From UBA2259 sp964543485 (GTDB lineage: Bacteria > Patescibacteriota > Dojkabacteria > SC72): a stretch of 15,928 nt of DNA. Both the position numbers and the translations under genes were made by a program. Positions 7,413 through 13,624 of this stretch are shown piece after piece. Each line of letters opens with the position of its first letter. Position 1 is the first letter of the stretch. The notes under the pieces were generated by a model. It saw only the letters and a program-made list of their open reading frames with translations, was not told the origin of the DNA and did no database searches. The DNA is taken from contig CAZIYI010000011.1 in assembly GCA_964543485.1 (NCBI GenBank), forward strand, positions 1 to 15,928, read 5' to 3'.

Positions 7413-7466
7413 GGTTCCAGACGTGTATGTCCCGCCATTTTCAACAAGACTCTTCCAGAACTTATT
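7413..7466 (-). repeat. Shortened intergenic element copy R5
   Basis: Keeps GGTTCCAGACGTGTATG and TCCCGCCATTTTCAACA on the plus strand but lacks the 10 bases ATGTTCCAAC, bounded by short repeats, and everything beyond the GATAG-equivalent block. The stop codon of the LysM gene lies at that block. The block codes for SGRVLL in one frame with synonymous differences from the other copies. Confidence 0.7.
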
Positions 7467-7947
7467 CCGGCATCCTACCATCAGGAACAAATAATTCCTG
7501 TCCTACAACAAGAGTAAATGGGTAATCTAACCAGTTAAAGTCAGCAATATCTTGCTCATTACCAGAATATTTTTTTGCGATGGAAGCTAATGTATCATTC
7601 TCTTTAACTGAAATAAACACTCCATCCAAAGGAGGAATAATTAACTCCTGACCAGGTTCAATAAAATCTGAAGTTAAATTATTTGCCCACTTAATAGTTT
7701 CTACTGTGATTCCATACTTAGATGCAATACTATTTAATGTCTCACCGTTTTGAACAGTATATGTTTCAGTACTCATTTCCTCTTTATTGTAATTCTCTTT
7801 AGAGAAAGGATTCCCAAATTGAATTGATAATTTATTTGTTAAAGAAAGATAAATAAAGAAGCCAACTAGAATAGAAAGAAAAATCAATAAAATAATCAAA
7901 ATACTTTTTCTTTTAGGTTTATTATTTTCGTTTATACCCTTATCCAT
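7462..7947 (-). CDS. Membrane-anchored protein with two LysM domains
   Basis: Probable peptidoglycan-binding protein held in the cytoplasmic membrane and facing outward. After a short basic cytoplasmic tail there is one membrane segment (about residues 14-38, 'ILIILLIFLSILVGFFIY'). A linker leads to a first LysM ('TYTVQNGETLNSIASKYGIT' to 'GQELIIPP') and a second ('VKENDTLASIAKKY' to 'GQELFVPDG'). No catalytic domain follows, so it may anchor or localise something. GTG at 7951-7953 would add two residues; I prefer the ATG at 7945-7947. The TAA stop sits in element R5. Confidence 0.88.
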   Translation of the reverse strand: MDKGINENNKPKRKSILIILLIFLSILVGFFIYLSLTNKLSIQFGNPFSKENYNKEEMSTETYTVQNGETLNSIASKYGITVETIKWANNLTSDFIEPGQELIIPPLDGVFISVKENDTLASIAKKYSGNEQDIADFNWLDYPFTLVVGQELFVPDGRMPE

Positions 7948-8022
7948 TTTCACAATTATTTGAAATTATTATAAATAATATCAATTATAATCTTATTTCA
8001 CAATCTTTTCAATCTTTTTCTG
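7948..8022 (-). promoter_or_regulatory. Probable promoter region of the LysM gene
   Basis: AT-rich. On the minus strand TATAAT-like boxes occur, the nearest about 18 nt before the ATG and another further up. The inverted repeat and TATAAAAAGGG stretch of the other modules are not recognisable, so this promoter has diverged or was replaced. Confidence 0.4.
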
Positions 8023-8119
8023 TATTCCAGACATGTATGTACCGCCATTTTTAATATGTTCCAACAACACCCGTGCACTATCTTTCAAAACCCTTATGGG
8101 GATTGAGTAATTTTGACTT
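8023..8119 (-). repeat. Intergenic element copy R6 (about 97 bp)
   Basis: Matches R1 from the promoter-side end through ACATGTATGT, CCAACAACACCCGTGCACTA and CTTTCAAAACCCTTATGGGG to ATTTTGACTT, with several substitutions. It then stops; the remaining 80 bp of the full element are absent. Several of its differences from R1 are synonymous or conservative in the minus-strand frame described in the findings. Confidence 0.8.
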
Positions 8120-8185
8120 CTAATAAAATCTATAAAAAGAAAATTATATATGATAATATTTGTTAATAAGTTTATCTAACCCAAA

Positions 8186-8911
8186 ATGAAAAATTTCCTA
8201 ATATCTCTCATCCTTATTTTAGTTATTCTAATATTAGCAATTACTGGTATAGCCGCATATTTTGGCTTTATCCCAGCTCTTTCTGACACCTTTGTTAAAC
8301 GCGTAGACTTAGGTATAGAAAATAATCCTCAACTTAGTTTAGATTTAAGAGAAAAATCAGGAGTACTATTTAATATCCCTGAAAATGAATTACCAACTGA
8401 TAAAGAAATCATATATGAAGGAGTATTAAATATAGAGGAGTCTTTAACATCAGAGCAGATTACATCAATACTTAATATTGTAAAAACTGAGACTAATAGT
8501 ATTCCTTTTTCAAATGTACAGATTAGAATTAATAAAGATGGTACTGCGGAAGCTTCTTTTGATTTAGATATTGAAACAACCGTAAAAGAAGCTAAAAAGC
8601 TAGGTTATACTGATGAAGAAATAGAGAAGGGTAAAAAATACTTAGGCGTTTTGGGAGATTCTGTTTATATTTATACCAAGCTATCATTTGATATAGAAAA
8701 TAATGAATTAGTAGTAAATCCATATACCTTTAGAATACAAAACTTTAATGTACCAGACAGTATTACAAAATTGGTTGCAGAAACTGGAAGTAATGCAATT
8801 GAGGACAGATTAGCTCAAGTTCCGAACCTATCAATTGATTCTCTTAGACAGATAGAAGATAAATTAAACTTTAAGGGTACTATACCTCAAAGTTTAAGAA
8901 TTGCAGATTGA
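8186..8911 (+). CDS. Membrane-anchored extracytoplasmic protein of unknown function
   Basis: 241 aa. A single N-terminal hydrophobic segment (about 4-30) acts as anchor or uncleaved signal, with the rest outside. The body has an alternating beta-strand pattern ('NVQIRINKDGTAEASFDLDI', then 'KLSFDIENNELVVNPYTFRI') ending in an amphipathic helical region. The layout is reminiscent of YpmS/DUF2140-like or lipid-binding-type exported proteins, but the resemblance is weak and no function is claimed. It is on the plus strand between elements R6 and R7, opposite in direction to most genes of this region. The start is preceded by AT-rich sequence with TATGATAAT and no ribosome-binding site. Confidence 0.7.
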   Translation: MKNFLISLILILVILILAITGIAAYFGFIPALSDTFVKRVDLGIENNPQLSLDLREKSGVLFNIPENELPTDKEIIYEGVLNIEESLTSEQITSILNIVKTETNSIPFSNVQIRINKDGTAEASFDLDIETTVKEAKKLGYTDEEIEKGKKYLGVLGDSVYIYTKLSFDIENNELVVNPYTFRIQNFNVPDSITKLVAETGSNAIEDRLAQVPNLSIDSLRQIEDKLNFKGTIPQSLRIAD

Positions 8912-8914
8912 TAA

Positions 8915-8936
8915 AGGATAGAATCGATTCTTATCT
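8915..8936 (+). terminator. Possible hairpin terminator after the 241-aa gene
   Basis: GATAGAATCGATTCTTATC forms a short stem (GATA/TATC and GAA/TTC around TCGA, with one bulged T) six bases after the TGA stop. No clear T-tract follows, so the call is weak. Confidence 0.3.
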
Positions 8937-8952
8937 AATACAATGTGTCTTA

Positions 8953-9030
8953 GGTTGTAGACATGTATGTCCCGCCATTCTTAACATGTTCAAACAAGAC
9001 AGTACACTATCGTTTAAAATTCTTATAAGC
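8953..9030 (-). repeat. Decayed intergenic element copy R7
   Basis: Plus strand GGTTGTAGACATGTATG, TCCCGCCATTCTTAACATG and TTCAAACAAGACAG are clear matches, followed by a weaker match through ACACTATC to TTCTTATAAGC. It overlaps the 3' end of the 111-aa gene, whose TAG stop is the TAG of the GATAG block. The last codons of that gene therefore appear to be element-derived or fused to it. Confidence 0.7.
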
Positions 9031-9342
9031 TACTGTTAAATACATGAAGTATTTATTTATACCCTCCCTAGTAGAATTATATTGATTATCATACTTAAAA
9101 AAATCTACCCATATCTCTCTCATTCTAGTTAATTCTTTGTATTGGGGATATGTTAATTTAGAACTTTTGGTTAAATCAAAAAGTTCAAGAGATCTATTAA
9201 ACGCCATATTTGAATACTCTTTATTTTTTTCTCTCCAACTAACAGCCCTATATACCTCACTACCAATATTAGCCATCTGTTCAAGAAATGATTTCTTTGT
9301 CCATTCTCCTTCTGCTTGTTTCTTATGCTGTATATTATTCAT
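9007..9342 (-). CDS. Small helical protein, partner of DUF5674
   Basis: 111 aa, predicted all-helical with no membrane segment. The central 'NIGSEVYRAVSWREKN' and 'FNRSLELFDLT' followed by 'YNSTREGINKYFMYLTVAY' look like a conserved small family that I have seen next to DUF5674 genes in other bacteria; I know of no assigned function. Its ATG (9340-9342) lies before the stop of the upstream DUF5674 gene, giving an 8-nt overlap, so the two are almost certainly translationally coupled. The TAG stop is inside element R7, so the natural C-terminus may have been altered by the junction. Confidence 0.72.
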   Translation of the reverse strand: MNNIQHKKQAEGEWTKKSFLEQMANIGSEVYRAVSWREKNKEYSNMAFNRSLELFDLTKSSKLTYPQYKELTRMREIWVDFFKYDNQYNSTREGINKYFMYLTVAYKNFKR

Positions 9343-9679
9343 CTCCTATCTTTGAGTTAACAATCTCTAATATCTTTCTCTGTATATCTTCATCCTCTAC
9401 TGCTCTAGAGTTATTACCTTGTGAAGGCCTTAAATTAATCATAGAATCAAATTCTACTCTTTCATCGATATTTAATTCAGGATATATATTTATTCCCCAA
9501 AGGTTTTCTTGCTTAGAACCTGATTGAAGTAAAAATGCTTCTTGATCTGAATGTAACTCTGCATCAACTACAAGAATATCCTTTTCTACATCTACTACTG
9601 CCTTTACTAGATTACCAAACATCTTAGAAGACATATCTTTTAATTCTTTAATACTGATTTTGTTTTTTACTATTTTCAT
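9335..9679 (-). CDS. DUF5674 family protein
   Basis: 114 aa, matching my recollection of DUF5674, common in candidate-phyla-radiation genomes. The recognised core is 'MFGNLVKAVVDVEKDILVVD', then 'ELHSDQEAFLLQSGSKQENL' leading into 'WGINIYPEL' and 'FDSMINLRPSQGN'. The family has no established function. The conserved 'LHSDQE' and 'RPSQGN' suggest a binding or catalytic surface, but this is inference. It begins six bases after a TATAAT box in an element-linked promoter, and overlaps the downstream partner gene by 8 nt. The two-gene architecture resembles toxin-antitoxin pairs, but no toxin motif is visible. Confidence 0.82.
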   Translation of the reverse strand: MKIVKNKISIKELKDMSSKMFGNLVKAVVDVEKDILVVDAELHSDQEAFLLQSGSKQENLWGINIYPELNIDERVEFDSMINLRPSQGNNSRAVEDEDIQRKILEIVNSKIGDE

Positions 9680-9746
9680 ACTTCAATTATATCAGGAATA
9701 TGTTTCCTTTTTATACTCCCTCTTCTGTCTCATTCTTCTTTGTATA
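9680..9746 (-). promoter_or_regulatory. Element-linked leaderless promoter of the DUF5674 operon
   Basis: Minus strand: TGAGACAG, AGTATAAAAAGGAAAC, ATTCCTGATATAAT (-10 at 9691-9686), then TGAAGT and the ATG. It shares TGAGACA and TATAAAAAGG with the modules before 1906 and 3755. The sequence around the -10 matches the orphan promoter at 7350-7412. The TTGTCTCA inner arm is missing here. Confidence 0.65.
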
Positions 9747-9762
9747 GGTTCCAGACACATAC
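9747..9762 (-). repeat. Truncated intergenic element copy R8
   Basis: Only GGTTCCAGACACATAC remains of the element, adjoining the promoter module. It is the right-most copy; none is seen between here and 15.9 kb. Confidence 0.55.
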
Positions 9763-9807
9763 CCATATTTGTTACATTTAGAATTGTTTTAACAATATTA
9801 AACAGTG

Positions 9808-9836
9808 TTGAATTTAGCCCCATAGTCATATATACT
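9808..9836 (+). promoter_or_regulatory. Promoter of the sigma-factor gene
   Basis: TTGAAT (9808-9813), a 17-bp spacer and TATACT (9831-9836) form a standard sigma-70 promoter. The ATG follows seven bases after the -10, so the transcript should begin at or next to the start codon (leaderless). Short inverted repeats (TGTTT/AAACA and AACAGTGTT) lie over the upstream half and could bind a regulator. Confidence 0.65.
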
Positions 9837-9843
9837 AACTCCG

Positions 9844-11163
9844 ATGGAAATATTTAAAGAAGAGTACTGCATAAAAACAGATCTTAAAAAGCAGGACTTA
9901 GATGAAAAGAAAATATATAGAAGAGAGATGGTAGCTGGATATACAGACCAACTAAACGAAGATCTTTGTCTTGATTTAAGACAATATACCTTACTAGATT
10001 TTAAACCAAATGGTACTCGTAAAAACTCTTTTAAATGGAATATAGAGAAACTAAATACGATACCATTAGATTCAAGTATAGATAGGGAATCTTTAATTGA
10101 ATTTATAAATCCACGTAAAGGTATAAAATATCATGAATTAGAAACAATCATAATCGATAAACCAAACACCCTCTTAGCTGCTGCCACACTATTAACACAC
10201 AACTACCTTTGGAATGTAGAAAAAAGTAAAGAAAATATATATAGAGATGATTCATTCCTAGACACTATCCATTACAAAATCCCTTACTTACTTTTCAGTA
10301 ATGATGAAGAGATAGTTTTCTTTACAGCTAGAACCCTTTTAACAGAATTAAACAAGGTATATGAAAGTGAAACAGTATCTAAACTAATCTCAGATACAGA
10401 TGCAGTAATATGCAATTTCAATATAGGATTAGTTGCAAAAGAAGCATCAAAATTTTACAAAGATGTTGATTTTGAAGATCTTCTGCAAGAGGGCTATGAT
10501 GGTCTCTTACGTGCATTAGGTAGTTTTGATATTGACAGAGGAATGAAATTTGCGACATATGCAACTTGGTGGGTAAAACAGAAGATTTATAAATATATTC
10601 AACAGAAACCAAATATTATTAAACATCCAGAGAAAGAATTTAAAAGTGTTAATCGATATTTAAATACAAAGAAAGAATTGGAAAGTAAATTATCTAGGAA
10701 AGTAACTATTGATGAAGCAATTGAGTATTGTAAGAAAGAAAATATTGATATTCCTGAAAAACAGTTTTTAATTGAAATGCTATCACAAAGAAACGTTTTA
10801 TCTATTGATAAAGATGTTGAAGATTATTATGAAAACCCATACTCAAATAACTCTGTATTTGAGAGATCACTTACTTTAGAAGAAGTTGTAGATGAAAAAA
10901 ACAGAGAAGAATATATTGATAAAATCTTCAAGTTATCAAACCTAAGTGAAGCTGAAATAGTAGTGCTTAAATTAAGATTTGGAATCATACCGAATAATAA
11001 TAGGACTAAAGCAAGAGATTGTAGAACTTACCAAGCAGTTGGAGAAAGGTTAGGAATAAGTGCTGATATCGTTGAGTCTTTAGAGGAGAAAGCACGAAGA
11101 AAACTTAAAAAGATGTTACTGTGGGAAAATAGCGAAGAAATTAAATACCTTTTACAGAGTTAG
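9844..11163 (+). CDS. Sigma-70 family RNA polymerase factor with unusual N-terminus
   Basis: Directs RNA polymerase to promoters. Sigma region 2 is clear: 'DFEDLLQEGYDGLLRALGSF' followed by 'FATYATWWVKQKIYKYI' (about 209-252), covering core binding and -10 recognition and melting. Region 3 runs about 262-320. Region 4 ('LSEAEIVVLKLRFGI', then 'TYQAVGERLGISADIVESLE', about 366-425) is the -35-binding helix-turn-helix. The first 185 residues are not a recognisable region 1.1 or 1.2; they are acidic/helical and include 'YHELETIIIDKPNTLL'. The 439-aa length is between primary and alternative factors. Region 4 has an insert-like 'NNNRTKARDCR' before the helix-turn-helix. I read it as a divergent alternative factor, though a diverged primary factor is possible. 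Confidence 0.88.
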   Translation: MEIFKEEYCIKTDLKKQDLDEKKIYRREMVAGYTDQLNEDLCLDLRQYTLLDFKPNGTRKNSFKWNIEKLNTIPLDSSIDRESLIEFINPRKGIKYHELETIIIDKPNTLLAAATLLTHNYLWNVEKSKENIYRDDSFLDTIHYKIPYLLFSNDEEIVFFTARTLLTELNKVYESETVSKLISDTDAVICNFNIGLVAKEASKFYKDVDFEDLLQEGYDGLLRALGSFDIDRGMKFATYATWWVKQKIYKYIQQKPNIIKHPEKEFKSVNRYLNTKKELESKLSRKVTIDEAIEYCKKENIDIPEKQFLIEMLSQRNVLSIDKDVEDYYENPYSNNSVFERSLTLEEVVDEKNREEYIDKIFKLSNLSEAEIVVLKLRFGIIPNNNRTKARDCRTYQAVGERLGISADIVESLEEKARRKLKKMLLWENSEEIKYLLQS

Positions 11164-11175
11164 ATATATATATAA

Positions 11176-11215
11176 ACAAAAAAGAGAAGATACAAGTACC
11201 TTCTCTTTAGTTTGT
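11176..11215. terminator. Bidirectional hairpin between sigma factor and cold-shock gene
   Basis: AAAGAGAAG (11181-11189) pairs perfectly with CTTCTCTTT (11200-11208) around a 10-nt loop, and ACAAA/TTTGT extends the stem past a 2-nt bulge. On the minus strand it is followed by TTTTTTGTTTATA, a good U-tract for ending the cold-shock transcript; the plus-strand tract is weaker. Lies between convergent genes. Confidence 0.8.
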
Positions 11216-11231
11216 AACAATTATATTAGAA

Positions 11232-11441
11232 TTACTCTTCTAATAGTTTGATATTGATAGCGTTTATTCCTTTTGGTGTTTCTTCAACATCAAAGGTAAC
11301 AACATCGCCAACCTTTAGTTTTCTAGTAGCTAAATCACCTTCTAAAGAATTTTCGTGATAGAAAACATCTTTATCGGATCCCTCTCTAGCGATAAAACCA
11401 AAACCTTTATCTGTTACAGTTTTTACTGTTCCTTGTTCCAT
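11232..11441 (-). CDS. Cold-shock domain protein (CspA family)
   Basis: A 69-aa single cold-shock (OB-fold) domain that binds single-stranded RNA and DNA and acts as an RNA chaperone. 'KGFGFI' (12-17) is the RNP1 motif and 'DVFYHEN' (25-31) the RNP2 motif, here with Tyr-His where many homologues have Val-His or Phe-His. 'LKVGDVVTFDVEETPKG' is the usual C-terminal strand pair. Length is normal. It stands alone, convergent with the sigma gene across the hairpin and divergent from the ATP-grasp gene. Confidence 0.95.
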   Translation of the reverse strand: MEQGTVKTVTDKGFGFIAREGSDKDVFYHENSLEGDLATRKLKVGDVVTFDVEETPKGINAINIKLLEE

Positions 11442-11594
11442 GATAAATGTAAGGATTAAATAAATTAAAGCTAAAAGACTACTAAGAAATTTTTTAAGGA
11501 ATTCTAAATACTCAGATAACTACACTGCATTCTAACAGAAAGTAAGATTAAAAGCCAATACATATACTTTAATACCCATATGTCAAATTAGTGG
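11442..11594. promoter_or_regulatory. Intergenic region with probable csp promoter and 5' UTR
   Basis: On the minus strand TTGGCT (11558-11553), an 18-bp spacer and TGTTAGAAT (TAGAAT 11534-11529) form a plausible extended -10 promoter. It would give a 5' leader of about 80 nt, in contrast to the leaderless genes around it. Long leaders are known for cold-shock genes. A nearer TTTAAT is an alternative -10. Nothing else is seen in this stretch. Confidence 0.4.
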
Positions 11595-11611
11595 TATAAT
11601 GACAATATAAT
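11595..11611 (+). promoter_or_regulatory. Tandem -10 boxes of the ATP-grasp gene
   Basis: Two TATAAT hexamers (11595-11600 and 11606-11611) precede the ATG at 11627 by 26 and 15 nt. No good -35 and no Shine-Dalgarno sequence are seen. Confidence 0.5.
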
Positions 11612-11626
11612 TTCCCCATCACTTTA

Positions 11627-12505
11627 ATGATGAAATATTCGGTCCTTGCAGTAGGTATAAATAGTACTAAAGAAGAGAAGCTTAAAATTCAAAAAATGCT
11701 TAAATTAGATAACATAGCTTTAGATCTTGCTTCAATAAAAGATGTCTTTTTTAGAATCATAGATGGAAAAATTTCCGGTTCAATAGCTGGTAAAGATTTT
11801 AAGAAATATAACTACATACTAATACAATCTGGATGGAGTACAACTCATATTGCTTACTTACTTCATCTTTACCTTAAGTTTGAAAAAATACCACATAACA
11901 AACCTAATATACATAATACAAAACTTTCGGATATTTTCTTTCTGGCTTCTAAGGGTATATCTGTTCCTAATACTTTCTTTCAAAATGGGTTGAAGATAAA
12001 CAAAAAAAAGATTTTAAATATTGAAGAGATATGTCAATTACCATGTATATATAAAACTCTACTTGGCTCTTTGGGTTCTAATGTTCATTTAATAGATAAT
12101 AAAGAAGAGATAGGTAGTACAATTAGAAAGAATGGGAAATACAATTGGTATATATTTCAAGAGTATATATCCAATGATTTTGATTACAGGGTTGTAGTAG
12201 CAAACAATAAAGCTTCTTCTGTATGTAAAAGAACAAGGGTTGAAGATAAGTATAGGAATAATGTTGCACTAGGTGCTACAGAAGAGTTTGTAAGTATAGA
12301 AAATACTCCTAAAGATGTTTTAGATATGGCTGTAAGTGCTTCAAGGGCACTTAAATTAAACTGGGCAGGGGTTGATATAGTTACAGATAATCATACAAAT
12401 AGAAACTATGTATTAGAAGTAAATAGGAGACCGGGATTAACAGAGAAGTCCTCAGAACTAGCTGCCTTATACTCGTATATTAAAGAGTTGTCCTTACCTA
12501 GGTAA
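11627..12505 (+). CDS. ATP-grasp ligase, RimK/LysX-like
   Basis: Probable ATP-dependent carboxylate-amine ligase that adds an amino acid or amine to a carboxylate through an acyl phosphate. The ATP-grasp fold shows 'IYKTLLGSLGSNV' (141-153, nucleotide-binding loop and lysine), 'QEYI' (178-181), 'DFDYRVVV' (184-191), 'NWAGVDIV' (245-252) and the magnesium-binding 'LEVNRRPG' (263-270, Glu and Asn ligands). 292 aa matches RimK-type enzymes. The substrate (ribosomal protein S6 tail, LysW-like carrier, or a peptide) cannot be decided, and no carrier gene is nearby. Start could be either ATG of the ATGATG pair. Convergent with the next gene, with only 7 nt between them. Confidence 0.85.
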   Translation: MMKYSVLAVGINSTKEEKLKIQKMLKLDNIALDLASIKDVFFRIIDGKISGSIAGKDFKKYNYILIQSGWSTTHIAYLLHLYLKFEKIPHNKPNIHNTKLSDIFFLASKGISVPNTFFQNGLKINKKKILNIEEICQLPCIYKTLLGSLGSNVHLIDNKEEIGSTIRKNGKYNWYIFQEYISNDFDYRVVVANNKASSVCKRTRVEDKYRNNVALGATEEFVSIENTPKDVLDMAVSASRALKLNWAGVDIVTDNHTNRNYVLEVNRRPGLTEKSSELAALYSYIKELSLPR

Positions 12506-12512
12506 TGTTTTC

Positions 12513-13136
12513 TTACTCTCCCCAAGAATACTCTTTGTGAATTACATCTAGTATATATTTCATTTCTTCAAAACATACATGTCTTTGGGGATTAGCACCC
12601 TGTGTACCCGATTCTCTTTTTATTGTTTCAACATATTTCTCTCTATTTAAGAATTGCCTATCACTTCTAATAAATCTGTCCCCATCTGCATTAGTAGTAA
12701 AGTTATAAAGAGCATGAGCAATTGAAGCTATAACATAAGGATCAATTATAGTTTGCTCTTTTTGCATTGCATATACTGTATTTAATTCGTTCAAGACTTT
12801 GTTCCATGCATGTATCATATTTACCCAAGGTGCTTTCTTTATTGTCTCGTCATCAAATTGTACATGGTATTCTGATTTTTGAAACTCAGGAATAATCTTA
12901 TCCTCTAAACGGGGAATACTGAAAAGTCGTTCTGCCTTATCTTTAACAGTTTCATTAGTAACAGAGGTGACTTTCACCACATTGTATTTTTCTACTCTAG
13001 TATCATATACAATATCGGTTATCATCATTGCTAATTCAATTTCTTTTTGATCAGATGCTTCTCCTAATATTTCAATTACACTAGATTTAACTCCATTTAC
13101 AACGAAATCTCCTTCATCGGAAAGAAATTTTTCCAT
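12513..13136 (-). CDS. Hypothetical protein, 207 aa
   Basis: I do not recognise this protein. It is soluble-looking and mainly helical, with 'MIHAWNKVLNELNTVYAM' and 'DPYVIASIAHALYNF' as the most structured parts and a C-terminal 'RHVCFEEMKYILDVIHKEY' helix. There is no signal peptide or membrane segment. The start ATG lies 17 nt after a TATAAT box. It ends close to the convergent ATP-grasp gene. Its amino-acid composition and codon use look like a genuine gene. Confidence 0.7.
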   Translation of the reverse strand: MEKFLSDEGDFVVNGVKSSVIEILGEASDQKEIELAMMITDIVYDTRVEKYNVVKVTSVTNETVKDKAERLFSIPRLEDKIIPEFQKSEYHVQFDDETIKKAPWVNMIHAWNKVLNELNTVYAMQKEQTIIDPYVIASIAHALYNFTTNADGDRFIRSDRQFLNREKYVETIKRESGTQGANPQRHVCFEEMKYILDVIHKEYSWGE

Positions 13137-13225
13137 TTAGAAAATGTTAACAAATTATATGAATGATTATACAACAAAGGTTGGTAAAATAACATATCTA
13201 ATACAATCTGAACTGTTTTACTTGG

Positions 13226-13612
13226 CTATCTATTTTTATAAATCCGTTTCTTACTTATCTCAAATACCTCAGGTAACAATCCTCCTTCATTTACTCTTAG
13301 TATACTTTTTACATTCCAATACTCTTTTTTAAATACCTCTCTAATCAATACTTTTTCTTGTGTAAGTAATATTAGTTTACCCTTAGATCTAAGAAGTTTT
13401 TTAGATAATTGTTCTAGACATTGGTATATATCAATATTATCATTATGATTACCTACTCTAACACCAAAAAGTAGATTACTAATTATCCTATCTATATTCT
13501 GTTTGTTTAAGGTTACATCTCTAATATCAGTGAACTTCTCCATTACCTCTTTATATACAAAATCGAAGATCCCTTTTAAATACTTTAAACTGTAGGTTAG
13601 TAAATTATTCAT
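13226..13612 (-). CDS. C-terminal remnant of a class I methyltransferase (TrmN/RlmL-like)
   Basis: 128 aa resembling only the second half of a THUMP-type methyltransferase. 'RIISNLLFGVRVG' (43-54) corresponds to the motif IV strand, where active enzymes have NPPY/NLPW-type residues, and 'DIYQCLEQLSKKLLRSKG' then 'KLILLTQEKVLIREVFKK' to the following helix and strand. 'RVNEGGLLPEVFEISKKR' matches the C-terminal strand pair. The THUMP domain and the SAM-binding motif I are missing, and motif IV reads SNLLFG, so catalysis is unlikely. It still has a good leaderless promoter (TATACT six bases before the ATG), so it may be expressed as a small protein with a new role, or be decaying. Confidence 0.6.
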   Translation of the reverse strand: MNNLLTYSLKYLKGIFDFVYKEVMEKFTDIRDVTLNKQNIDRIISNLLFGVRVGNHNDNIDIYQCLEQLSKKLLRSKGKLILLTQEKVLIREVFKKEYWNVKSILRVNEGGLLPEVFEISKKRIYKNR

Positions 13613-13624
13613 ACAAAGAGTATA
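13613..13624 (-). promoter_or_regulatory. Leaderless -10 box of the methyltransferase remnant
   Basis: TATACT on the minus strand (13624-13619) lies six bases before the ATG, preceded by GG. The -35 region is weak. The intergenic stretch up to 13785 holds no other recognisable feature; a plus-strand open frame there lacks a start codon. Confidence 0.5.

Noticed and set aside
9007..9679. Toxin-antitoxin system
   Set aside because: The overlap and size fit, but neither protein shows a known toxin fold, a nuclease motif such as HEPN Rx4-6H, or a DNA-binding antitoxin domain.
31..9762. Integron attC sites
   Set aside because: The element lacks the paired GTTRRRY and RYYYAAC ends and the long imperfect hairpin of attC, and no integron integrase is in the window. 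The cassette idea is kept only as an analogy.
31..9762. Insertion sequence or MITE
   Set aside because: The ends are not inverted repeats (both carry GGTTC in direct orientation), no transposase is present, and no target-site duplication is seen.
13144..13332. Plus-strand open frame of 62 codons
   Set aside because: It overlaps the better supported minus-strand methyltransferase remnant and its translation is low-complexity hydrophobic text typical of the opposite strand.
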